From assembly GCA_903916755.1 (NCBI GenBank), contig CAIWXW010000157.1:1-32656 (forward strand): DNA of 32,656 bases. The letters are read 5' to 3'. Origin of the DNA: an uncultured Opitutaceae bacterium. Lineage in GTDB: Bacteria > Verrucomicrobiota > Verrucomicrobiia > Opitutales > Opitutaceae. How positions within the stretch are numbered: the first letter of the stretch is position 1; every line of letters starts with the position of its first letter. A program made the translations under genes and the position numbers. The notes beneath the pieces are model-generated. The model was not told where the DNA came from, made no database searches, and worked only from the letters and a program-made list of their open reading frames with translations. Below, piece by piece: positions 1 to 10,041 of this stretch.

Positions 1-500
1 TCATCCCCGGCGGCTCCTCCGCCAAGGTTCTCAAGTTCGGCGAGCGCTTCAAGGGCAAGCGCAAGGTGGGGGCCGAGATGGTCGACTACGACTGGGGCCT
101 CGAGGACGTCCCGATGGACTTCGATTCGCTGGCCATGATCGGCTCGATGGGCGGCTCCGGCGGCGTCATCGTGATGGATGACACCGTCAACATGGTGGAG
201 GCCCTCGCCAACATCAACGCCTTCTACGCCCACGAGAGCTGCGGGCAGTGCACGCCCTGCCGCGAGGGCTCGCTGTGGATGAAGCGGATCACGACCCGGA
301 TGGTGCACGGCGACGCCCGGACCGAGGACGGCCAGTTGCTGAAGAGCGTGGCCGACCAGATCGCGGGCCGCACGATCTGCGCCTTTGGCGAGGCCTGCGC
401 CTGGCCGACCCAGAGCTTCGTCGCGAAGTTCGGCGATGAATTCAAGGACTACGCCAAGACCAAGGCCGAAGGAAAGGAAGCGGCGCTGCCGCTCATCTGA
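1..500 (+). CDS. nuoF: NADH-quinone oxidoreductase subunit F, 3' part
   Basis: This is the C-terminal part of the NADH-binding subunit of complex I; the gene begins left of the window and the reading frame is already open at base 3. NuoF carries FMN and the N3 [4Fe-4S] cluster and takes electrons from NADH on the cytoplasmic side. The visible part has the N3 signature ESCGQCTPCREG and, about 45 residues later, the TICAFGEACAWP segment that supplies the fourth cysteine. A glycine-rich GGSGGVIV stretch lies before it. The FMN and NADH sites lie upstream and cannot be checked. The stop codon overlaps the nuoG start (TGATG), so the two are probably translationally coupled. Confidence 0.95.
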   Translation, partial: IPGGSSAKVLKFGERFKGKRKVGAEMVDYDWGLEDVPMDFDSLAMIGSMGGSGGVIVMDDTVNMVEALANINAFYAHESCGQCTPCREGSLWMKRITTRMVHGDARTEDGQLLKSVADQIAGRTICAFGEACAWPTQSFVAKFGDEFKDYAKTKAEGKEAALPLI

Positions 501-2233
501 TGATTGCTCCGCCCAAACCCGAGTTAGTCACCGTCAACATCGACGGCCGCGAGATCGCCGTGCCGAAGGGCACGAACGTCATCGAGGCCGCGCGGCTGCT
601 GGCGATCGACGTGCCGCACTACTGCTACCACCCGAAGCTGACGGTGGTGGGCAACTGCCGCATGTGCCTGGTCGAGATGGGCATGCCGGCGGTGGATCCG
701 GCGACGAAGACGCCGATCCTGGATCCGGCGAGCGGGAAGCAGAAGATCAACTGGTCGCCGCGCCCGACGATCGCGTGCGCGACCAACGCCTCGCCGGGCC
801 TGCACATCCGGACGACGACGCCGCTGGTGAAGGACTGCCGCGAGGGCGTGATGGAATTCCTGCTGGTGAACCACCCGCTCGACTGCCCGATCTGCGACCA
901 GGCCGGCGAATGCCGCCTGCAGGAGCAGGCGACGGGCTATGGCCGCGGCTACTCGCGCTACATCGAGCAGAAGAACGTCAAGCCCAAGCGGACCCGGCTC
1001 GGGCCGCGGGTCACGCTCGATGACGAGCGCTGCATCCTCTGCTCCCGCTGCGTCCGGTTCAGCCAGGAGGTGGCCAAGGACGACGTCCTCGGCTTCATCG
1101 ACCGCGGCAGCTACTCGACGCTGACCTGCTTTCCGGGCAGGCAGCTCGAGAACAACTACTCGCTCAACACGGTCGACATCTGCCCGGTGGGCGCCCTGAC
1201 CAGCACCGATTTCCGGTTCAAGATGCGCGTCTGGTTCCTCAAGGAGACCGACAGCATCGACGCCGAGAGCAGCGTCGGCGCCAACACGGTGGTCTGGTCG
1301 CGCGAAGGCGTGATCTACCGGATCACCCCGCGCCGCAACGACGACGTGAACGACACGTGGATGGCGGACAGCGGACGCATCCTCTACAAGGAGGTCCGGG
1401 CCGACAACCGGCTGGCGGGCGTGACGGTCGACGGCCTCGCCGTGCTGCCGGCGGCCGCGCTGGCGGCGGCGGCGGAATTGATCCGCGGCGGCGGCGTCGC
1501 GGTGGTCGGCTCCGGCCGCAGCTCCGTCGAGGAGCAGTTCCTGACCAGGAAGCTGGCCGAGGCGGCCGGCGCGCCGGCGTATCTCGTGGCCCGGAGCGGG
1601 GCGGGGGATGGGATCCTGATTTCCGCCGACCGCAACCCGAACGTGCGCGGCGCCCTCGTGACCGGCCTCATCCGGGGGCTGCCGGCGGCCGCCCTGACGG
1701 AGCTCGCCGGCCAGATCGACAGCGGGGCGGTCAAGACGGTGGTCGCGGTGAACGAGGACCTGGTGGCCGCCGGGCTGACGCCCGCCCAGCTGGCCAAGGT
1801 GAAGGTCGTCTATTTCGGCACCCACGCCAATCCGACCAGCACGGCGGCCCAGGTGGTCGTGCCCACGCTGACCGTCTTTGAGAAATCCGGCAGCTTTGTG
1901 AACCAGCAGTTCCGCCTGCAGAAATTCGCGGCGGCGGTGCCCGGCCCGGGCGGAGCCCTCGACGACCTTGAGGTCCTGGCCAAGCTGACGGTCGCCGTCG
2001 GCGGCAAGCTGGGCGAGACGCCCCTGTACCAGGCTTCCGGCCGGGTCGAACTCAACGCCCTCTGGGAACTGATCGGCCAGGCGGTCCCGGCCCTGGGCAC
2101 GGTTCGCTACGGCAACCTTCCCTCCACCGGCCTCCTGCTCGACGGGACGCCCTGGGCGGCCCTGGCCTTCCCGGAGGGGAAGACCCTCCATTACACGCCG
2201 CCGGCGGCGCCCGCCGCCGTTCCCGCCCCGTGA
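500..2233 (+). CDS. nuoG: NADH-quinone oxidoreductase subunit G, short form lacking N7 ligands
   Basis: This is the iron-sulfur electron-wire subunit of complex I (577 aa). The N-terminal [2Fe-2S] domain shows C42, C53, C56 and C93. The His-Cys3 motif follows at H125, C129, C132 and C138, and a [4Fe-4S] site at C178, C181, C184 and C228. The molybdopterin-oxidoreductase-like domain is present but much shorter than in the roughly 900-residue E. coli protein. Where family members with an N7 cluster have CxxCxxGC and a later cysteine, this one reads DSIDAESSVGANT (251-263) and WMADSGR (287-293), so all N7 ligands are gone. It overlaps nuoF by one base and the next small gene by four. Confidence 0.95.
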   Translation: MIAPPKPELVTVNIDGREIAVPKGTNVIEAARLLAIDVPHYCYHPKLTVVGNCRMCLVEMGMPAVDPATKTPILDPASGKQKINWSPRPTIACATNASPGLHIRTTTPLVKDCREGVMEFLLVNHPLDCPICDQAGECRLQEQATGYGRGYSRYIEQKNVKPKRTRLGPRVTLDDERCILCSRCVRFSQEVAKDDVLGFIDRGSYSTLTCFPGRQLENNYSLNTVDICPVGALTSTDFRFKMRVWFLKETDSIDAESSVGANTVVWSREGVIYRITPRRNDDVNDTWMADSGRILYKEVRADNRLAGVTVDGLAVLPAAALAAAAELIRGGGVAVVGSGRSSVEEQFLTRKLAEAAGAPAYLVARSGAGDGILISADRNPNVRGALVTGLIRGLPAAALTELAGQIDSGAVKTVVAVNEDLVAAGLTPAQLAKVKVVYFGTHANPTSTAAQVVVPTLTVFEKSGSFVNQQFRLQKFAAAVPGPGGALDDLEVLAKLTVAVGGKLGETPLYQASGRVELNALWELIGQAVPALGTVRYGNLPSTGLLLDGTPWAALAFPEGKTLHYTPPAAPAAVPAP

Positions 2234-2421
2234 GCTTCGAACTTTTCCATACCTGCCTGCTGCCCGCGGCCTGCCTCCTCTGGGCCGGGGTCGCGATGCA
2301 TTCCTGGGTGCGGCTCAAGCGCGGCGTGGGTTCGGACGCGCGCAACCTGACTCTGCTGGCGCTCCATCTGGCGCTGGCGGTGGTCAATCTGGTCGTCTGG
2401 ACCGGCGGAGGGATCGAGTGA
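2230..2421 (+). CDS. small two-helix membrane protein inside the nuo operon
   Basis: This 63-aa protein of unknown family starts with GTG inside the nuoG stop (GTGA overlap) and ends three bases before nuoH. It has two hydrophobic segments, roughly residues 5-25 and 41-58, joined by a basic loop (WVRLKRGVGSDARN). That loop would lie in the cytoplasm by the positive-inside rule. No cofactor motif is visible. Both junctions are tight and the codon use resembles its neighbours, which argues for a real gene. An accessory or assembly factor of complex I is a reasonable guess, but nothing in the sequence proves a role. It does not resemble any standard Nuo subunit I know. Confidence 0.75.
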   Translation: MSFELFHTCLLPAACLLWAGVAMHSWVRLKRGVGSDARNLTLLALHLALAVVNLVVWTGGGIE

Positions 2422-2424
2422 CCC

Positions 2425-3570
2425 ATGGTTGATTTTTGGTTCAGTCTCCCGCTCGTCGTCCAGGGCCTGCTGAAGGGCCTGGCGGTCATCCTCGTCGTTT
2501 TCCCGATGTCCAGCCTGTGCACGATGGCCGAGCGCAAGGTCTCGGCCTGGATCCAGGGCCGGCCCGGCCCGAACCGGACGATCGTGCCCTGGGCCGCCTA
2601 TGTGCCGGTCATCGGGCCCCTCCTGCAGCGGATGGGCCTGTTCCAGCTCGCGGCCGACGGCCTGAAGTTCCTGGTCAAGGAGGAGCCGGTGCCCGGCCAC
2701 GTCAACAAGCCCTACTTCACGCTGGCGCCCCTGATCGCGATGATCCCGGCCTTGACGACCGTCACGGTCGTGCCGTTTGGCGCCTACCTGTCGGGCGGGC
2801 AGGTCGTGCCGCTCGTCCTGGCCAACGTCGACGTGGGCCTGCTGGCCGTCTTTGCCGTCTCCTCGCTCGGCATCTACTCGCTCATCCTGGCCGGCTGGGC
2901 CTCGAATTCGAAGTATCCCTTCCTGGGCGGCGTCCGCGCCTCGGCGCAGCTGATCTCCTACGAGCTTTCGCTCACCCTGGCGGTCCTGCCGGTCTTCCTC
3001 TGGATCAACGCCCCCGGCACCGCCGGCACGCTTAGCCTGGCCAAGGTGGTGGAATTCCAGAGCCAGCCCGGGTTCTGGGGCGGCACCTGGTTCATCTTCA
3101 CGATGCCGCTCTCGGCGCTGATCTTCATCATCGCGCTGTTCGCCGAGACCAACCGCCAGCCGTTCGACATGCCGGAGTCGGAGTCCGACCTGGTGGGCGG
3201 CTTCCACACCGAATACGGCGCCTTCAAATGGGCCCTCTTCTTCGTGGCGGAATACGCCAACATGATCGTGGGCTCCGGGGTCTTCACGCTGCTCTTCCTC
3301 GGCGGCTGGAATCCGCTGCCGTGGATCCCGCTCGCGACCCTCGCCGGCTGGCTGCACCTCGGCGGCCATCCGCTGATCCTCGGCCTCCTTTCGATCGGCA
3401 TCTTCATCGGGAAGATCGCCTTCCTGATCTTCTTCTTCATGTGGGTGCGCTGGACCGTGCCGCGGTTCCGCTACGACCAGGTGATGAAGATCGGCTGGCA
3501 GAAGCTGCTGCCCCTCGCCATCGCCAACCTGCTGGTCTACGCGCTCGGCATCGCGTTCCTGACCAAATAA
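2425..3570 (+). CDS. nuoH: NADH-quinone oxidoreductase subunit H
   Basis: This membrane subunit (381 aa) helps form the quinone-binding site where the peripheral arm meets the membrane arm. Visible family signatures are AERKVSAWIQGRPGPNR at about 35-51 and AETNRQPFDMPESESDLVGG in the second half, followed by HTEYGAFKWALFF. Multiple hydrophobic helices run along the length. The ATG is preceded by CCC; a GGAGGG lies 13-18 bases upstream, one of the few purine-rich stretches near a start in this operon. It sits in the usual place before nuoI. Confidence 0.96.
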   Translation: MVDFWFSLPLVVQGLLKGLAVILVVFPMSSLCTMAERKVSAWIQGRPGPNRTIVPWAAYVPVIGPLLQRMGLFQLAADGLKFLVKEEPVPGHVNKPYFTLAPLIAMIPALTTVTVVPFGAYLSGGQVVPLVLANVDVGLLAVFAVSSLGIYSLILAGWASNSKYPFLGGVRASAQLISYELSLTLAVLPVFLWINAPGTAGTLSLAKVVEFQSQPGFWGGTWFIFTMPLSALIFIIALFAETNRQPFDMPESESDLVGGFHTEYGAFKWALFFVAEYANMIVGSGVFTLLFLGGWNPLPWIPLATLAGWLHLGGHPLILGLLSIGIFIGKIAFLIFFFMWVRWTVPRFRYDQVMKIGWQKLLPLAIANLLVYALGIAFLTK

Positions 3571-3586
3571 CCGGAAGCCCGTCCGC

Positions 3587-4126
3587 ATGGCCATCATCAC
3601 CATCCCGCGCAAGCCGCTCACCTTCTCCGAGCGCGCCTACCTGCCGCAGATCGCCGCCGGCCTCCGCATCACCCTGCGCCATCTCTTCAAGCCGAGCGAG
3701 ACCCTGCAGTACCCCGAGGAGCGCCCGTCCATTCCGCCGGGCTACCGCGGCGCCCCGACCCTGGTGATGGATCCGAACGGCCGGGAGAAATGCGTCTCCT
3801 GCCAGCTTTGCGAGTTTGTCTGCCCGCCCAAGGCGATCCGGATCGCGCCCGGCGCGGTGCCGGAGGGCAGCGGCGTCGAGCACGTGGAGAAGGGCCCGCA
3901 GGCCTTCGACATCGACATGCTGCGCTGCATCTACTGCGGCCTGTGCGAGGAGGTCTGCCCGGAGGAGGCGATCGTCCTGCAGACCCAGTACTCGATGTGC
4001 GGCACCTCCCGCGAGGAGATGGTCAACCACAAGGACAAGCTCTACGAGATGGGCGGCACGCTGCCGGACCAGCACTACAAGTGGGACAAGAAGAAGGCCG
4101 CCGAGGAGGCGGGCAACGCCCACTAA
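3587..4126 (+). CDS. nuoI: NADH-quinone oxidoreductase subunit I
   Basis: This is the TYKY-type ferredoxin subunit of complex I (179 aa), which passes electrons to the terminal N2 cluster. Two [4Fe-4S] motifs are complete: C69, C72, C75, C79 (CVSCQLCEFVCP) and C114, C117, C120, C124 (CIYCGLCEEVCP). The N-terminal 50 residues contain the amphipathic region that docks on the membrane arm. The start is 16 bases after the nuoH stop, and nuoJ follows after 11 bases. Confidence 0.96.
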   Translation: MAIITIPRKPLTFSERAYLPQIAAGLRITLRHLFKPSETLQYPEERPSIPPGYRGAPTLVMDPNGREKCVSCQLCEFVCPPKAIRIAPGAVPEGSGVEHVEKGPQAFDIDMLRCIYCGLCEEVCPEEAIVLQTQYSMCGTSREEMVNHKDKLYEMGGTLPDQHYKWDKKKAAEEAGNAH

Positions 4127-4137
4127 GCCGCGATCCC

Positions 4138-4659
4138 ATGGGCCAATTCCTCTTTTCCGTCTTCGCCTGCCTGACCGTCGTGTGCGCGGCCGGGGTCGTC
4201 GTGTGCAAGAACGTCGTCAACGCCGCGATGTGCCTGCTGCTGTCGCTGCTGGGGGTCGCGGCGCTCTTCGTGCGGCTCGACGCCTTCCTCTTGGCCTTCC
4301 TGCTGCTCCTGGTCTACGCCGGCGCGGTCGTGGCGCTCTTCCTCTTCATCATCATGCTGCTCGACACCCGCGGGCAGCAGGCCCCGCAGGCGCGCCGCGG
4401 CCTCACGGTCGCCCCCCGGATCGCGGCGGCGGCGCTGGTGGTCGCGGGCCTGGCCTCGCTTTTCGTCAAGGGCCGGCTGGCGACGCCGGCCGTCGGCACG
4501 GTGCCAGCCCTGGGCGCCTCGCTCAAGCTGCACGCCTATCTCCTCTTCACCACCTATCTCCTGCCGGTCGAAATCATCAGCTTCCTCCTCCTGATCGCCA
4601 TGCTGGGCGTCATCGTCCTCAGCAAGCGCGAGGGCGAGCACTCCGGCTACGGCAACTGA
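4138..4659 (+). CDS. nuoJ: NADH-quinone oxidoreductase subunit J
   Basis: This small membrane subunit of the proton-pumping arm (173 aa) begins [12 protein letters not shown]. The family core is visible: [22 protein letters not shown], then [21 protein letters not shown]. It has about five hydrophobic segments and ends with a hydrophilic [11 protein letters not shown] tail. The open frame extends upstream through nuoI, but the ATG at 4138 gives the family-typical N-terminus and sits 11 bases after the nuoI stop, so it is the chosen start. The stop is one base from nuoK. Confidence 0.94.
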   Translation: MGQFLFSVFACLTVVCAAGVVVCKNVVNAAMCLLLSLLGVAALFVRLDAFLLAFLLLLVYAGAVVALFLFIIMLLDTRGQQAPQARRGLTVAPRIAAAALVVAGLASLFVKGRLATPAVGTVPALGASLKLHAYLLFTTYLLPVEIISFLLLIAMLGVIVLSKREGEHSGYGN

Positions 4660-4660
4660 C

Positions 4661-4969
4661 ATGGTCCCCGAGACGCTCAACGCCTACATCGGCCTCAGTG
4701 CCGCGCTCTTCGCCCTCGGGTTCCTGGGGGTCCTGGTGCGGCGCAACACGCTGGTGATCTTCATGTGCCTCGAGCTCATGCTGGTGGCCTCGACCCTGGC
4801 CCTGGTGGCCTTCTCCCGCTACAACGGGACGATGGAGGGGAATGTCTTCGTGTTCTTCATCCTCACCGTCGCGGCCGCGGAGGTCGCGGTCGGGCTGGCC
4901 ATCATCGTGGCGCTCTTCCGCCGGACGCAGACCATCCGGGTCGACCGGCTCGACACCCTCAAGCGCTAA
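4661..4969 (+). CDS. nuoK: NADH-quinone oxidoreductase subunit K
   Basis: This is a three-helix antiporter-like subunit of complex I (102 aa, the usual size). The two conserved membrane glutamates of the proton path are present as E38 (CLELML) and E74 ([10 protein letters not shown]), corresponding to E36 and E72 of E. coli NuoK. The start follows the nuoJ stop by one base, and nuoL begins three bases after its end. Confidence 0.95.
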   Translation: MVPETLNAYIGLSAALFALGFLGVLVRRNTLVIFMCLELMLVASTLALVAFSRYNGTMEGNVFVFFILTVAAAEVAVGLAIIVALFRRTQTIRVDRLDTLKR

Positions 4970-4972
4970 CCC

Positions 4973-6853
4973 GTGACCGCCGTGTCTCCCTCCCATCTCG
5001 CGTTCCTGGTCCTGGCCGTGCCGCTCGCCTCGGCCGGCTTTATCGCGCTTTTCCTGCGCCGGCAGGGCGGCCTGGCCTCCGCGCTGTCGGTGGGGACCGC
5101 GGCCGCGGTCGCGCTCGGCGCCTTCTGGCTCGCGCTGCACCCGGCGCGCTTCGAGGCCTCGCGCGAATGGCTGTCGCTGGGCGGCCTGACGGTCTCCTTC
5201 GGCTTCAATTTTGACGACCTGGCCGCCCTGATGATCTCGATCGTGGGGCTGGTCGGCCTCTGCGTGCATGTCTTCTCGCTCGGCTACATGCACGACGACG
5301 CGGCGAAGGCCCGGTACTTCGGGGGCTTGTCGATCTTCATGTTCTCGATGCTGGGCATCGTCCTGGCCGACAATCTTTTCATGATGTTCATCTTCTGGGA
5401 GCTGGTTGGATTCAGCTCCTGGCTCCTGATCAACCACTGGTACGAGCGGCCGCAGGCGGCGGCCGCGGCCAAGAAGGCCTTCATCGTGAACCGGGTGGGG
5501 GACTTCGGTTTCCTCCTCGGCATCATCCTCTGCTACCACCTGCGCGGCACGGTCAACTTCAGCGCCCTGGCGGCGCAGGCCTCCTCGGGGACGGCGCCGT
5601 ACAGCCGCGCGATCCCGCTGCTCCTTTTCTGCGGCGCGGTCGGCAAGTCGGCGCAGCTGCCCCTCCAGGTGTGGCTGCCGGACGCGATGGAGGGCCCGTC
5701 GCCGGTGTCCGCCCTGATCCACGCCGCCACGATGGTGGCCGCGGGCATCTACATGCTCTGCCGGATCCAGGTCGTGATGGTGCTGCCGGCCCTCGACGTG
5801 ATCATGTGGGTCGGCACGGCCACGGCGCTCTATGCCGCCCTCTGCGCGATCGTGCAGCGCGACATCAAGAAGGTCCTGGCGTATTCCACCCTGTCGCAGC
5901 TCGGCTACATGGTCGCCGCCTTCGGCCTCGGAAACCATTACCAGCCGCAGGCGGACGGCACCTACCATCTCTCGAGCGGCGCCAGCGCCGCCATGTTCCA
6001 CCTGACGACCCACGCCTGCTTCAAGGCGCTGCTCTTCCTCGGGGCCGGCTCGGTGATCTACGGCTGCCACCACGAGCAGGACATCTTCAAGATGGGCGGC
6101 CTGGCGAGGCGGATGAAGTTCACGTTCGCGACCTTCACGATCGGCGTCGCGGCCATCATCGGGTTTCCGTTCCTGGCGGGCTTCTTTTCCAAGGACGCGA
6201 TCCTCGCGCTGGCCTTCGCGAACAACCGGGCGGTCTTCGGGGTCCTGGCCCTCACCGCGATCCTGACCGCCTTCTACATGGTGCGGCTCTGGAAGATCGT
6301 CTTCTTCGGGACGGCCCGGTCGCACGGAGCCGAGCACGCCCATGAAGGGGGCGTCGTCCTGACCCTGCCGCTCCTGGTCCTGGCCATCTGCGCCGTCTTC
6401 GCCGGGTACCGCCGGCTTTATCCCGCGGGCTTCGACGGCATCCTGGGCGCCATTCCCGAGGCCGAGGGCCGGGCCCATGGCATCGTCTTCGGGGTCTCGC
6501 TGGCGGTCCTCCTGATCGGCGCCCTGGCGTCCTGGGCTTTCTACGCCGCTTCCGCCGCCGACGAGCTGGAGCGCCGGTTCCCGGGCCTCTTCGCCGGCCT
6601 GAACGCCCTCCAGGAGAGCTTTGACCGCCTTTACGCCTGGTATGTGGCCAAGGTCCAGGAACGGCTGGCCATGGCGCTCAACTTCATCGACGTGATCGCG
6701 ATCGCGGGCCTTCTGGTGCGCGGCGTGGCGGGCCTGACCGGCCTGGCCGGCCTCGGGGTGCGGGCCCTGCATGTCGGCCGGATCAACGTCTACGTCTACT
6801 GGTTCCTGGCCGGCGTCGTTGTCCTTTGGCTCTTCGCCGCGGGAGTCCTCTGA
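4973..6853 (+). CDS. nuoL: NADH-quinone oxidoreductase subunit L
   Basis: This is the large Mrp-antiporter-like subunit (626 aa) at the distal end of the membrane arm. The proton-antiporter core is clear: FIFWELVGFSSWLLINHWYE carries the conserved glutamate, and LPLQVWLPDAMEGPSPVSALIHAATMV is the classic motif. VLAYSTLSQLGYMVAAFGLG and the discontinuous helix near FPFLAGFFSKDAIL also match. The C-terminus includes the long lateral-helix region and a final transmembrane segment. Translation starts at GTG (TAACCCGTG), three bases after nuoK; no better upstream start exists. Confidence 0.96.
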   Translation: MTAVSPSHLAFLVLAVPLASAGFIALFLRRQGGLASALSVGTAAAVALGAFWLALHPARFEASREWLSLGGLTVSFGFNFDDLAALMISIVGLVGLCVHVFSLGYMHDDAAKARYFGGLSIFMFSMLGIVLADNLFMMFIFWELVGFSSWLLINHWYERPQAAAAAKKAFIVNRVGDFGFLLGIILCYHLRGTVNFSALAAQASSGTAPYSRAIPLLLFCGAVGKSAQLPLQVWLPDAMEGPSPVSALIHAATMVAAGIYMLCRIQVVMVLPALDVIMWVGTATALYAALCAIVQRDIKKVLAYSTLSQLGYMVAAFGLGNHYQPQADGTYHLSSGASAAMFHLTTHACFKALLFLGAGSVIYGCHHEQDIFKMGGLARRMKFTFATFTIGVAAIIGFPFLAGFFSKDAILALAFANNRAVFGVLALTAILTAFYMVRLWKIVFFGTARSHGAEHAHEGGVVLTLPLLVLAICAVFAGYRRLYPAGFDGILGAIPEAEGRAHGIVFGVSLAVLLIGALASWAFYAASAADELERRFPGLFAGLNALQESFDRLYAWYVAKVQERLAMALNFIDVIAIAGLLVRGVAGLTGLAGLGVRALHVGRINVYVYWFLAGVVVLWLFAAGVL

Positions 6854-6854
6854 A

Positions 6855-8396
<1,542 letters not shown>

Positions 8397-8412
8397 CCTC
8401 CACCGCCCTTCG

Positions 8413-9918
8413 ATGGACCTTTCCCTTCTCCAGCACCTGGCCGCCGGCAATACCTGGGGTGCGATCCGCCCCGAGCTGGCGCTCGGGTGCCTCGCCCTGG
8501 GCCTGCTCGTCCTCGATCTGCTGTTTCCGAAGCGGGCGGGCGGGCTGGTGGCCTGCGTTTCGCTGGCGGGCCAGCTGGCCGTCCTGGCCGATGTCCTCTG
8601 CCATTTCCACTCGGTCTGGCTGAACCAGGACACTTTCAACGGGCTGCTCCATCCCTCGCTGGCCGGACAGGCCATGCGGGTCTTCCTGCTGCTGTCGTCG
8701 ATTTTGGTCGTGCTGCTGGCGCGCGTGACCCTGGCGAAGCACCCGGCTCCGCGGATTGAGTTTTACCACATCGTCCTTGTCGTGACCGCCGCGCTCATGC
8801 TGCTCGTGCAGAGCAATCACTTCGTGATGCTCTTCCTCGCCCTCGAGACGGTCACGGTCGGCTTCTACATCCTCGTCAGCTATTTCCGGACAAGCACGGC
8901 CTCCCTGGAAGCCGGCTTGAAGTACCTGATCCTGGGGGCCCTGAGCTCGGCTCTCCTGCTCTTCGGGATCGCGATCCTCTACGGCGTGGCGGGCAATCCG
9001 TTTCTGCCGGGGCATTCGGCCGATGCGATGCGCTACGCGGAACTCGCGCAGTTCCTCACCCTCAATCCCCACAACTTCCTGGCCAGCGTCGGCATCGTCC
9101 TCGTGCTGGCCGGCGTGGCCTTCAAGGTTGGCGCCTTTCCCTTCCAGATCTGGATTCCGGATGTGTACCAAGGCGCTCCGACCCCGGTGACGGCCTTCCT
9201 CGCGGTGGCCTCCAAGGGCGCGGGCTTCGCGGTCCTGCTGGGCCTGGTCCTGCGGGCCTTTCCGTCCTATGGCTGGCTGGTGACCCCGGTGATCACGGCG
9301 ATGGCCGTGGCGACGATTCTCTTCGGCAACCTGGCGGCGCTGACCCAGCATAACGTCAAGCGGCTGATCGGCCTGTCGGGCGTCTCCCACGCGGGCTTCC
9401 TGCTCCTGGGCGTGGCCGCGGCGCCGTATGCCCCCCTCGCGGTGGGCGCCATCTATTTCTACCTCCTGGCTTACCTCATCGCCTCGTTCACGGTGTTCGG
9501 CGTGATGGCCCATCTGGCGGGCCCGGAGGATTCCGACCAGGAGCTCGAGCACTACGCGGGCCTGGCGAAGGATCATCCGTTCCTCGGTGCGGTCCTCGCG
9601 ATCGGCCTGGGCTCGCTGGCCGGCATCCCGCCCCTGGCGGGGTTCATGGGAAAGTTCTTCGTCTTTGTCGCCGCCTACCAGGCGGGGATGCACGGGGCGC
9701 TCGTGGTCGCGATCGCCGGCGTGGTGGTCTCGATTTATTATTACTTTGGCTGGATCAAGGCGGCTTACTTCGAGGCCTGGAAAGCCCCGGCCGCGGGGTC
9801 GGTGCCCGTGCCCACGCCGGTCGGCAAGCTTTTCGGCTTGGTGCTGGGCGTCCTGGCGCTGGGTTCGATCGTCCTGGGCTTTTACCCGGGACCGCTGGGC
9901 CATTGGCTGCAGTGGTAG
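8413..9918 (+). CDS. nuoN: NADH-quinone oxidoreductase subunit N
   Basis: This is the third antiporter-like subunit (501 aa) and the last gene of the nuo operon. Signatures include FLALETVTVGFYILVSYFR with the conserved glutamate and GVAFKVGAFPFQIWIPDVYQGAPTPV with the conserved lysine. VKRLIGLSGVSHAGFLLLG and LAGIPPLAGFMGKFFVF also match. The start at 8413 lies 16 bases after the nuoM stop; the frame is open farther upstream, but that part overlaps nuoM and is not family-like. No U-tract terminator follows on the plus strand. Confidence 0.95.
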   Translation: MDLSLLQHLAAGNTWGAIRPELALGCLALGLLVLDLLFPKRAGGLVACVSLAGQLAVLADVLCHFHSVWLNQDTFNGLLHPSLAGQAMRVFLLLSSILVVLLARVTLAKHPAPRIEFYHIVLVVTAALMLLVQSNHFVMLFLALETVTVGFYILVSYFRTSTASLEAGLKYLILGALSSALLLFGIAILYGVAGNPFLPGHSADAMRYAELAQFLTLNPHNFLASVGIVLVLAGVAFKVGAFPFQIWIPDVYQGAPTPVTAFLAVASKGAGFAVLLGLVLRAFPSYGWLVTPVITAMAVATILFGNLAALTQHNVKRLIGLSGVSHAGFLLLGVAAAPYAPLAVGAIYFYLLAYLIASFTVFGVMAHLAGPEDSDQELEHYAGLAKDHPFLGAVLAIGLGSLAGIPPLAGFMGKFFVFVAAYQAGMHGALVVAIAGVVVSIYYYFGWIKAAYFEAWKAPAAGSVPVPTPVGKLFGLVLGVLALGSIVLGFYPGPLGHWLQW

Positions 9919-9992
9919 GGCGCACGGCGATCAGCTGCTGCAAGGGTCGGGTTGGTGCCTGCCGGCCATAAGCAAAGGCTGGCTGGGCGTAC

Positions 9993-10020
9993 AAAAAAGG
10001 CGGGCCCTGAGGCCCGCCTT
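9993..10020 (-). terminator. intrinsic terminator of the YXWGXW gene
   Basis: A perfect 10-bp inverted repeat (AAGGCGGGCC, loop CTGA, GGCCCGCCTT) spans 9997-10020. It is preceded on the plus strand by six A bases at 9993-9998, two of which also lie in the stem. Read on the minus strand this is a GC-rich stem followed by TTTTTT, a textbook intrinsic terminator placed 22 bases after the stop of the minus-strand gene. On the plus strand the stem is followed by GAAGAGG, so any effect on nuoN transcripts would be weaker. Confidence 0.85.
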
Positions 10021-10041
10021 GAAGAGGTGAACTAACAACGC

